This document shows positions 8,709 through 16,286 of a stretch of DNA of 64,000 nucleotides, in pieces. A model generated the notes under the pieces. It was not told where the DNA came from, ran no database searches, and was given only the letters and a program-made list of their open reading frames with translations. Origin of the DNA: CAXBDP01 sp963974465 (GTDB taxonomy: Bacteria > Bacteroidota > Bacteroidia > Cytophagales > Cyclobacteriaceae); NCBI GenBank assembly GCA_049340005.1, contig JBMPIY010000001.1, one strand, 5' to 3'. Position 1 is the stretch's first letter. Each line of letters begins with the position of its first letter. Both the position numbers and the translations under genes were made by a program.

Positions 8709-9002
8709 ATGCACTTTGGTGAAAGGATAAGAGAGCTTAGAGAAAGTCAGGGATTGCTTCAACGACAGTTGGCGGCAAACCTTGAAATTGATACACCCAT
8801 GTTCAGTAAAATTGAGCGTGGTGAACGGAAAGCCAAACGAGATCAGGTTTTGAAAATTGCAGGACTACTCAAAACAAATGAACAAGAATTGCTGGCATTG
8901 TGGTTGGCTGACCAAATAAAGGAGCTTGTAACCGATGAAGATCAGGCATTGCAAGCCTTAAAAATTGCTGAACAAGATATTAACCAAGCAAACACCAAAT
9001 AA
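8709..9002 (+). CDS. XRE-family HTH regulator of the RM operon
   Basis: A 97-aa protein with a Cro/C1-type HTH at residues about 5-58 (RIRELRESQGLLQRQLAANL, IERGERKAKRDQ) and a short helical tail. It is the first gene of the RM operon, two bases before hsdM, which is the usual place and size for a controller protein that delays restriction relative to modification. The 119-base gap before it is the only sizeable one in the block and presumably holds the promoter; a candidate TATATTAG lies at 8669-8676. The controller role is inferred. Confidence 0.85.
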   Translation: MHFGERIRELRESQGLLQRQLAANLEIDTPMFSKIERGERKAKRDQVLKIAGLLKTNEQELLALWLADQIKELVTDEDQALQALKIAEQDINQANTK

Positions 9003-9004
9003 GA

Positions 9005-10774
9005 ATGAACCAAGTACAACATAATGCTATCGTTAATTTCATCTGGAGTATTGCTGATGATGTGTTACGTGATGTCTATACACGAGGAAAATACAGAGAT
9101 ATAATCTTGCCCTTTACCGTGCTTCGCAGGTTAGATGCCATTTTGGAACCATCCAAAGACAAAGTCTTGGAAATGCATCAAAAACTAAACGAAATGAAGA
9201 TTGATAACCAATCTGCTCAATTGCGTAAAACCTCTGGTTATGTCTTTTACAATACTTCAAAATACACCTTCAAAAGGTTATTAAACGAACCGGGCAATAT
9301 TCGTCAAAACTTAGAAACTTACCTGGATGGCTTTAGTAGCAATGTGCAGGATATCATCAGTAAGTTCAAGTTAAGAAACCAATTGGAGACCTTGGAAGAA
9401 GGCAACATTACCTTTCCACTGATTGAAAAGTTTTGCTCAAGCACTATTAACCTAAGCCCAATGCCTATCACAGATAAAGACGGCAATGTAGTCATGGAAG
9501 GCTTGACCAATTTAGGGATGGGCTATGTGTTTGAAGAACTGATACGCAAGTTTAACGAAGAGAATAACGAAGAAGCCGGAGAACACTTCACCCCAAGGGA
9601 AATCATTCGCTTAATGACCCACCTTATTTTTGAACCGCTCAAAGGAAAGATTAAGGACGGTACGTATTTGATTTACGACCCTGCTTGTGGTAGTGGAGGG
9701 ATGCTTACCGAAGCGGAACACTTCGCCAAGAAACTCAACCCCAAAGCTACTTTCCACTTGTACGGTCAGGAAGTAAACCCAGAGACCTATGCCATCTGTA
9801 AAGCAGATATGCTGATAAAAGATGAAGACCCGGAGAAGATTGCTTTTGGCTCTACACTGAGCAAAGACGGCTTCCCCAATCTTCAATTTGATTTCATGAT
9901 TAGTAACCCACCTTATGGGAAAACATGGAAAGTAGATGCAGATGCTATTATTGATAAAAAAGACATCATAGATCCTCGCTTTACAGTAGGTGTCCCCCGA
10001 GTAAATGACGGGCAATTGCTGTTTGTCATGAACATTGTCTCTAAGCTGAAAACCAATAGTGATTTGGGCAGTAGAGCAGCCACCATCCATAATGGTTCCG
10101 CATTGTTCACTGGTGATGCAGGTCAAGGAGAAACAGAAATACGCAAATACCTTTTTGAGAATGATTTGCTGGAAGCGGTAATTGCGCTACCCAATGATTT
10201 GTTTTACAACACGGGCATTCCCACGTACATTTTTATCCTGAACAACAAGAAGGAAGAAAAGCGAAAGGGAAAACTACAACTCATCAATGTTACCTCGGAG
10301 CAGTTTTACAGCAAAATGCGCAAGCCTTTGGGCAAAAAACGTGTGGAGTTTAGCAAAGACCATATCCGTAAGATTACCGACCTGTTTTTGAACTTTGAGA
10401 ACACCGCCCACAGCATCATTCTTGACAATGAAGACTTTGGTTACAGCCAGATAACCGTACACCGCCCACAGCGTGATGAAGATGGAAATATCATCAAGGA
10501 TGCCAAAGGCAAACCCAAAAGTGATAATGCGCTTAAAGACAAGGAAAACATTCCTTTGAAGGACGACATAGATGCCTTTTTTGCCAAAGAGGTCACCCCT
10601 TTTGTGCCGGATGCCTGGTACAAAAAAAGCGAAACCAAAGTTGGCTATGAAATCAATTTTGCCAAATACTTCTACCAGCACAAAGCACCAAGGAGCTTAG
10701 AAGAAATATCTGCCGATATTTTCAAAATTGAGGAAGAGACAGAGCATCTGTTAAAAGAAATAATTGAAGCGTAA
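9005..10774 (+). CDS. hsdM: Type I RM DNA methyltransferase subunit (HsdM), first locus
   Basis: A 589-aa N6-adenine methyltransferase subunit. The N-terminal helical domain starts with IWSIADDVLRDVYTRGKYRD. The SAM-binding motif DPACGSGG begins at D225, and the catalytic motif NPPYG is at N301-G305. With HsdS it methylates a bipartite target; with HsdR it forms the restriction complex. The length is somewhat above the usual 500-530 aa but typical of this subgroup. HsdS starts immediately after its stop codon. All motifs are intact, so it is likely active. Confidence 0.95.
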   Translation: MNQVQHNAIVNFIWSIADDVLRDVYTRGKYRDIILPFTVLRRLDAILEPSKDKVLEMHQKLNEMKIDNQSAQLRKTSGYVFYNTSKYTFKRLLNEPGNIRQNLETYLDGFSSNVQDIISKFKLRNQLETLEEGNITFPLIEKFCSSTINLSPMPITDKDGNVVMEGLTNLGMGYVFEELIRKFNEENNEEAGEHFTPREIIRLMTHLIFEPLKGKIKDGTYLIYDPACGSGGMLTEAEHFAKKLNPKATFHLYGQEVNPETYAICKADMLIKDEDPEKIAFGSTLSKDGFPNLQFDFMISNPPYGKTWKVDADAIIDKKDIIDPRFTVGVPRVNDGQLLFVMNIVSKLKTNSDLGSRAATIHNGSALFTGDAGQGETEIRKYLFENDLLEAVIALPNDLFYNTGIPTYIFILNNKKEEKRKGKLQLINVTSEQFYSKMRKPLGKKRVEFSKDHIRKITDLFLNFENTAHSIILDNEDFGYSQITVHRPQRDEDGNIIKDAKGKPKSDNALKDKENIPLKDDIDAFFAKEVTPFVPDAWYKKSETKVGYEINFAKYFYQHKAPRSLEEISADIFKIEEETEHLLKEIIEA

Positions 10775-12043
10775 ATGATGGTACAAGACAGAAATACTAC
10801 CAAATGGATATCCACTGTTCCTGAGCATTGGAAAACTTTGCGTATCAAAAATATCTTTGCTGAGATAGATGAACGAAGCGAAACAGGCGAAGAAGAATTG
10901 CTTTCTGTTTCTCATTATACCGGAGTAACCAAAAAGAGAGACAGCCTTGAAAACGAGGATGATTTCATTAGCAATGCTAAAACACTGGTAGGCTACAAAA
11001 AAGTAGCTGAGAATGATTTGGTAAGCAACATCATGTTGGCTTGGAATGGCAGTTTGGGCATTTCAAAATACGATGGTATTACAAGCCCTGCATATTGCGT
11101 GTATCGCATCAAGGGAGAAAACAACCCGCATTACTACGGCTATTTGTTTTCTACAGCTATAATGAAGGCTGAATTTAGAAAAAAATCCTTCGGTATTATA
11201 GATAGCCGATTACGCTTGTACTCCGATAAGTTTTTCAGTATTCCAGTGGCGGTTCCTCCAAAGGTTGAACAAGACCAAATCGTATTTTACATAAAAGCCC
11301 AATCCAAAAAAATAAAGCACTTCATCCAGAAAAAGCAAGCATTTATTGAGTTGCTAAAAGAGCAAAGGCAGGCGGTTATAAATCATAAATTAATTAGTGA
11401 AGATCAAAAGGTAAAAATTAAATACTGCGTTACGAAGGTCGGAGCTGGTGTTACCCCTACAGGTGGAGCAACTGTTTACAAGAATAGTGGTGTTATCTTT
11501 TTGAGAAGTCAAAATATTCATAATGATGGCTTGCGGCTGGATGATGTAGCGTTTATCACTGAAGATATTCACAAGAGCATGAATGGCTCTCAAGTCAAAA
11601 AAGACGATGTTTTAATAAATATCACTGGTGCTTCCATAGGAAGAACCTTTGTGTTTGAATTAGACGAAGAAGCAAACGTCAATCAACACGTTTGCATTTT
11701 AAGGCCAGTAAAGGAGAAAATTCTCCCCAAATTCTTAATGCTTCAATTACAATCTGATATGATTCAAAATCAGGTAAAAACAATTGAAGGAGCTTCCAGA
11801 GAAGGTTTAACAAACAGTATCTTAAAAAACTACTATATCTACACCCCTCCAATAGAACGCCAAGAGGAATTGATTACAGAGATAAAAACCGAAACCGCCA
11901 AAATTGACCAAGCAATTTCCAAAACAGAGAAAGAAATAGAACTCATCAAAGAGTACCGGGAAGCCATGATAGCCGAAGCTGTAGTGGGGAAATTACATCA
12001 TAAAATAATAAAGCCGGAAGTATGTCAAACGACAAGCCTGTAA
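10775..12043 (+). CDS. hsdS: Type I RM specificity subunit (HsdS), first locus
   Basis: A 422-aa specificity subunit with two target-recognition domains, each followed by a conserved helix. TRD1 starts at WISTVPEHWKTLRIKNIF and ends near PPKVEQDQIVFYIKAQSKKI. TRD2 begins near KIKYCVTKVGAGVTPTGG and ends at PPIERQEELITEIKTETAKI. This is full length, so the subunit should read a bipartite sequence. The final codons overlap the rhuM start by 22 bases. In the usual gene order hsdR would follow; here four other genes intervene. Confidence 0.93.
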   Translation: MMVQDRNTTKWISTVPEHWKTLRIKNIFAEIDERSETGEEELLSVSHYTGVTKKRDSLENEDDFISNAKTLVGYKKVAENDLVSNIMLAWNGSLGISKYDGITSPAYCVYRIKGENNPHYYGYLFSTAIMKAEFRKKSFGIIDSRLRLYSDKFFSIPVAVPPKVEQDQIVFYIKAQSKKIKHFIQKKQAFIELLKEQRQAVINHKLISEDQKVKIKYCVTKVGAGVTPTGGATVYKNSGVIFLRSQNIHNDGLRLDDVAFITEDIHKSMNGSQVKKDDVLINITGASIGRTFVFELDEEANVNQHVCILRPVKEKILPKFLMLQLQSDMIQNQVKTIEGASREGLTNSILKNYYIYTPPIERQEELITEIKTETAKIDQAISKTEKEIELIKEYREAMIAEAVVGKLHHKIIKPEVCQTTSL

Positions 12044-13065
12044 AACCAACTAATGAGCTGAGCGAGTTCATTTTATACACTGCCCCTTCGGGTGAAGTGA
12101 AGGTGGAGATTTATGTGCAAAACGAAACCGTTTGGCTTACACAGCAAAAAATAGCCGACCTCTTTGGGGTGTCCAAATCTACTATTAGTGAGCATCTTAG
12201 CAATGTGTATGACAGTGGCGAACTGGACAGAGAGGCAACTGTTCGGAAATTCCGAACAGTTCAAACGGAAGGCGATAGAGAGGTTGCCCGTAATTTAGAA
12301 TATTACAACTTAGACGCTATCATTTCTGTAGGTTACCGGGTCAACTCAGCTAAGGCAACCCAATTCCGTATCTGGGCTACCAAAACCTTAAAAGAATACA
12401 TCATCAAAGGTTTCACCCTCGATGATGAACGCCTCAAGCAAGGTAAAACCCTGTTTGGAAAGGACTATTTCAAAGAGTTATTGGAGCGTGTCCGCTCTAT
12501 CCGAGCCAGTGAGCGAAGAATTTACCAACAAGTGACCGACATCTTTGCCGAGTGTAGCATCGATTACGACCCGCAATCGCCCATTACAAAAGAATTTTAC
12601 GCCACGGTTCAAAACAAATTTCACTTTGCCATCACAGGCAAAACAGCAGCCGAAATCATTTTCCTAAAAGCCGACAGCAAAAAAGAAAACATGGGTTTAA
12701 CCACTTGGAAAAATGCTCCTGAAGGCAGAATCCTAAAATCAGATACCAGCATTGCCAAAAACTACTTGCAGGAAAAAGAAATCAAACAACTGGAACGTAC
12801 CGTAACCGGCTACTTTGATTACATCGAAGGACTGATAGAACGAGAAAATACCTTTACCATGGAACAGTTGGCGTTGAGCGTCAATAAGTTTTTGGAATTT
12901 AATGAGTACAAAGTGTTGGAAGGACCAGGCAAAAAGTCAAAAAAACAGGCCGAAAATAAAGCCCACTCCGAATACGACAAGTTTAACAAAACCCAGAAAA
13001 TAGAATCCGATTTTGATAAAATGGTTAAGGGATTGAAGAAAGGAAAATCGAAAGACAAGGAGTAA
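12022..13065 (+). CDS. rhuM: RhuM-family protein nested in the RM operon
   Basis: A 347-aa RhuM-family protein. The conserved N-terminal part includes VWLTQQKIADLFGVSKSTIS and the family core DAIISVGYRVNSAKATQFRIWAT. The C-terminal part is KilA-C/Fic-neighbourhood-like, with a lysine-rich tail. RhuM proteins frequently sit inside type I RM operons; their biochemical role there is not established. The start overlaps hsdS by 22 bases, so expression is coupled. It could modulate restriction or be an addiction-like passenger. Confidence 0.88.
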   Translation: MSNDKPVKPTNELSEFILYTAPSGEVKVEIYVQNETVWLTQQKIADLFGVSKSTISEHLSNVYDSGELDREATVRKFRTVQTEGDREVARNLEYYNLDAIISVGYRVNSAKATQFRIWATKTLKEYIIKGFTLDDERLKQGKTLFGKDYFKELLERVRSIRASERRIYQQVTDIFAECSIDYDPQSPITKEFYATVQNKFHFAITGKTAAEIIFLKADSKKENMGLTTWKNAPEGRILKSDTSIAKNYLQEKEIKQLERTVTGYFDYIEGLIERENTFTMEQLALSVNKFLEFNEYKVLEGPGKKSKKQAENKAHSEYDKFNKTQKIESDFDKMVKGLKKGKSKDKE

Positions 13066-13096
13066 ATATTACAACAGCAAAAATCAGAAAGTGAAA

Positions 13097-14275
13097 ATGG
13101 ATAACGCTCATAATATATCGGAAGAAGAAGTGGACAATGCTGTCATTGACGCTGGCGATGGTACAGAAAAAGAACAGATTGATGATCAGGCTCGCCTAAT
13201 GGAAAAACCATTCGACCCTACCCTCATCAAGATAGAAACCAAAACTCCATCATTAGACACCTTAATCAAGCGCATAGAACGGAAAAGTATTCAAATGAAT
13301 ACTGAAACCTACTTTCAGCGCAAGGACGACTTGTGGGATAAAACCAAGCAAAGTCGCTTGATAGAATCCATACTGATCCGTTTCCCGCTACCTGCATTCT
13401 TTTTTGATGCAAGCGATGATAACAACTGGCTGGTGGTAGATGGCCTTCAACGTTTGAGCAGTATCCGAAACTTTGTTGTCGATAAAACCCAGCCGTTGAC
13501 CAATTTGGAGTTTTTAACCCATCTAAACGGAAAATATTGGGATGATTTGCCTGAGGACCTTCAACGGGTAATAGAAGAAGCTCAGGTAGTGATTTACAAA
13601 ATCATGCCTGGCACTCCTACCGATGTGAAGTTCAACATCTTCAAGCGCATCAATACAGGTGGTCTTATCTTAGAACCCCAAGAAATTCGCCATGCTTTGT
13701 TCCAAGGGCGTCCTGCTACTTTCATTTATGAATTGGCAAACCTCAAAGCGTTTAAGGAGGCTACCAACAATAAAATCAAAGCTGATAGAATGCTCGACAG
13801 AGATTTTGCAAACCGTTTTCTTGGCTTCTATCTCCTAGGTATAGAAAATTATGGTACCAAGGATTTTGGCTATGATTTAGACTCCTACATGAGCAAGGCA
13901 ATGGCTGAGATATACTCCAAATCTGAGGAGGAATTAGAAATAATAACCAATGCCTTTAAAGCATCGATGCTATTAGCAAAAACCATATTCGGAGACGAAG
14001 CATTTAGAAAAGTCCGAGCTACCAGCAAAAACAAACCACCAATAAACAAGGCTCTTTTTGATGCACTGTCCACACAGTTGGCTCTATTATCAGAAGATGA
14101 AGCAACACGCTTAAAGGCAAATAAAGATGTATTTAAAGCCAAACTAAAAGAAGAATTGACCAATAATGAGATATTCTTTCTTGCGGTAACAAGCAGCACC
14201 GGAGACAAAACCAAAGTGGCCACACGTCACAACAAAATCAGGGAATTAATTAATCAATCCATAGCAAATGATTAG
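13097..14275 (+). CDS. DUF262 (ParB/GmrS-like) protein
   Basis: A 392-aa protein with a DUF262 domain, the ParB/Srx-fold NTPase or nuclease-like domain of GmrSD-type enzymes. The signature DGLQR is at residues 115-119 (LVVDGLQRLSSI), preceded by RLIESILIRFPLPAFFFD. No C-terminal HNH domain (DUF1524) is evident, so it is a stand-alone N-domain-type protein. A GTG at 13091 is an alternative start two codons earlier. It overlaps the AAA ATPase gene by eight bases. It probably forms one functional unit with the two following genes. Confidence 0.85.
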   Translation: MDNAHNISEEEVDNAVIDAGDGTEKEQIDDQARLMEKPFDPTLIKIETKTPSLDTLIKRIERKSIQMNTETYFQRKDDLWDKTKQSRLIESILIRFPLPAFFFDASDDNNWLVVDGLQRLSSIRNFVVDKTQPLTNLEFLTHLNGKYWDDLPEDLQRVIEEAQVVIYKIMPGTPTDVKFNIFKRINTGGLILEPQEIRHALFQGRPATFIYELANLKAFKEATNNKIKADRMLDRDFANRFLGFYLLGIENYGTKDFGYDLDSYMSKAMAEIYSKSEEELEIITNAFKASMLLAKTIFGDEAFRKVRATSKNKPPINKALFDALSTQLALLSEDEATRLKANKDVFKAKLKEELTNNEIFFLAVTSSTGDKTKVATRHNKIRELINQSIAND

Positions 14276-15446
14276 TAGTATAGAAATTAAAAACTTTAAG
14301 TCTATCAAATCCAAAGTGTTCCCACTTCGGAATTTGAATGTGCTTTTAGGGCTAAATGGACAAGGGAAAAGCTCTTTTATTCAAAGTCTATTAGTATTAC
14401 GCCAAAGCAATACTGAATCAGGTAGGTCTAATGGATGGCTTAACCTAAAAGGTAAATATGTAAATATTGGGAATACCAAAGATGCCTTTTATCAGTATGC
14501 CAAAAAGGAAGATTTGATTTTTAACCTTTCTCTTGGAGAAGAGATTACCATTCCTTTTCACTATGCTTATGAAATGGAAAAAGATGTTTTACCTCCAAAG
14601 GCGGACAAAAATATTTACGGAGAAACGGAAATCAAATATGAGTCATTGGTTAAGAGTGCAGAAAAGCATACTGGCTTATTTTCCAATCAATTTCAGTACC
14701 TCAATGCATATCGCATTAAACCCGAATCTACCTATCCCAAAAGCAACAATGAAGTAGTTCAAAACAGGAACATAGGGATGAATGGCCAATATGCTGTACA
14801 CTTTATCGAAACCTATTATGATGAAGAAGTGGCATTTGACAATATTCTACATCCAAAATCTTTTGTGGAGGACACCTTAATTAAAAAAATAACGGTTGAT
14901 AAGACCTTGGGAAATCAAATTAACCTATGGTTAGGTGAAATTTCCCCGGGTATTAAAGTTGTAGCTACTTCAATAAATCAAGATGAGGTATTACTCCAAT
15001 ATCAGTATGAGCAACGCACTTATGGACGAACCAACAGTTTCAAGCCTGAAAACGTTGGCTTTGGAATCACCTACACACTCCCTGTAGTTGCAGCATTGCT
15101 TTCAGCCCAACCAGGCACATTACTAATTATTGAAAACCCTGAAAGCCATATTCACCCCAAGGGTCAAGCTAAGCTCGGAGAACTGATTGCACTTGTCGCT
15201 CAAAACGATGTGCAAATTATTATTGAGACTCACAGCGACCATATAGTAAATGGCATTCGTGTAGGCATAAAGGAAGAGAAATTAAGCAAGGACAAAGCGG
15301 TGCTGTTTTATTTTAAGAAAATTATGGAAGATCAGGAGCAATTCTCTGCTATAACTGATATTGTTTTAGATAAAAACGGTACCCTGAGTGAATATCCCGA
15401 AAATCTATTAGATGAATGGACCAACCAATTATCAAAATTGATTTAG
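14268..15446 (+). CDS. AAA/ABC-type ATPase with DUF3696-like C-terminus
   Basis: A 392-aa SMC/OLD-like ATPase. Walker A is GLNGQGKSS (residues 28-36), right after a typical N-terminus (ISSIEIKNFKSI). Walker B and the following segment read LLIIENPESHIHPKGQAKLG, and the next strand ends in ETHSDH. The C-terminus (EYPENLLDEW) resembles DUF3696. Such ATPases act as sensors or motors in several anti-phage systems. It overlaps the DUF262 gene upstream by eight bases and is four bases from the unknown gene downstream. Catalytic residues look intact. Confidence 0.88.
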   Translation: MISSIEIKNFKSIKSKVFPLRNLNVLLGLNGQGKSSFIQSLLVLRQSNTESGRSNGWLNLKGKYVNIGNTKDAFYQYAKKEDLIFNLSLGEEITIPFHYAYEMEKDVLPPKADKNIYGETEIKYESLVKSAEKHTGLFSNQFQYLNAYRIKPESTYPKSNNEVVQNRNIGMNGQYAVHFIETYYDEEVAFDNILHPKSFVEDTLIKKITVDKTLGNQINLWLGEISPGIKVVATSINQDEVLLQYQYEQRTYGRTNSFKPENVGFGITYTLPVVAALLSAQPGTLLIIENPESHIHPKGQAKLGELIALVAQNDVQIIIETHSDHIVNGIRVGIKEEKLSKDKAVLFYFKKIMEDQEQFSAITDIVLDKNGTLSEYPENLLDEWTNQLSKLI

Positions 15447-15450
15447 ACTT

Positions 15451-16284
15451 ATGGAATTAATGTTTAACGAGTTAAGTGTTGTTCCATATTCAGCGAATAA
15501 GTACGATGCAATTGAAAGAATGACATTGTTCGCCAAAACCTTTAAGAAATCAATGGATTTTGGCTTCAAACGCATTCGCTCAGATGTAAGTGTTTCTGAA
15601 ATTCTCCTTGCGGACGACTATACAGTTCATAGCTGGCTCATAGATAGTGCCGTATCTCCTGAACTTAAAGGCTTTATGTTCGGAAGCATTATTACTCCAT
15701 TTATAAACGAGGAAGATGGTCAGGTTGAGGAAGCCTTTATAGAAGCAGAGTATTTTTATAAAAGAAATGAAGCTGAAAAAGTACCCTGCTTAGGTTTAGC
15801 CGCGGCACATTTATACGAATTGCCAACGATTAGCCTCAATACCTCAGCCGAATGGCAAAGAAACTTGTTGCCGATAATCGTTGAGAAAGATGAAACCTCT
15901 GAAGACCACCAAATTCACAATGTATTTGACGAATCCTGTTTTGGCGAGGAAGGAATTGCCGCATTTGTTGAGAATCTTGGAGAAGTAGAATTAATCGAAA
16001 CCAAATTGAATCCAGATGAGAAGGATATTCATTTAGCAGACCACCATGGAAAAGACGAGTTGCAAGCTCTTTGCAACCAACTTAAATATAATCAATATGT
16101 TACAGCCATGCGATCAACTGATTGGGGCGGGAACACTTTCATAAGAAAAATTCATAAAAATGGTGTCGTTGAGATAACGCTATTTAAGTCTCAAAGAAAG
16201 TACGCCTTATGGGTTCAAACAACCGGTAGAAACTACCGTGAAACAGAAGCCATTGCTCATAAATTAAGGGAAAGATATTCATAG
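15451..16284 (+). CDS. Unknown 277-aa protein, third member of the DUF262/ATPase module
   Basis: I do not recognise a family. The protein is soluble, acidic and without a signal peptide. Notable parts are LFAKTFKKSMDFGFKRIRSD near the N-terminus, a conserved-looking TISLNTSAEWQ in the middle, and FDESCFGEEGIAAFVENLG. The C-terminus (GVVEITLFKSQRKYALWVQT, then ETEAIAHKLRERY) looks like a small alpha/beta domain. Its position, four bases after the ATPase and two bases before hsdR, suggests it is the effector or adaptor of the module. Functional assignment is not possible from the sequence alone. Confidence 0.7.
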   Translation: MELMFNELSVVPYSANKYDAIERMTLFAKTFKKSMDFGFKRIRSDVSVSEILLADDYTVHSWLIDSAVSPELKGFMFGSIITPFINEEDGQVEEAFIEAEYFYKRNEAEKVPCLGLAAAHLYELPTISLNTSAEWQRNLLPIIVEKDETSEDHQIHNVFDESCFGEEGIAAFVENLGEVELIETKLNPDEKDIHLADHHGKDELQALCNQLKYNQYVTAMRSTDWGGNTFIRKIHKNGVVEITLFKSQRKYALWVQTTGRNYRETEAIAHKLRERYS

Positions 16285-16286
16285 CT

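Noticed and set aside
9611..10126. 171-codon minus-strand frame opposite hsdM
   Set aside because: It is antisense to conserved methyltransferase motifs and has no recognisable domain.
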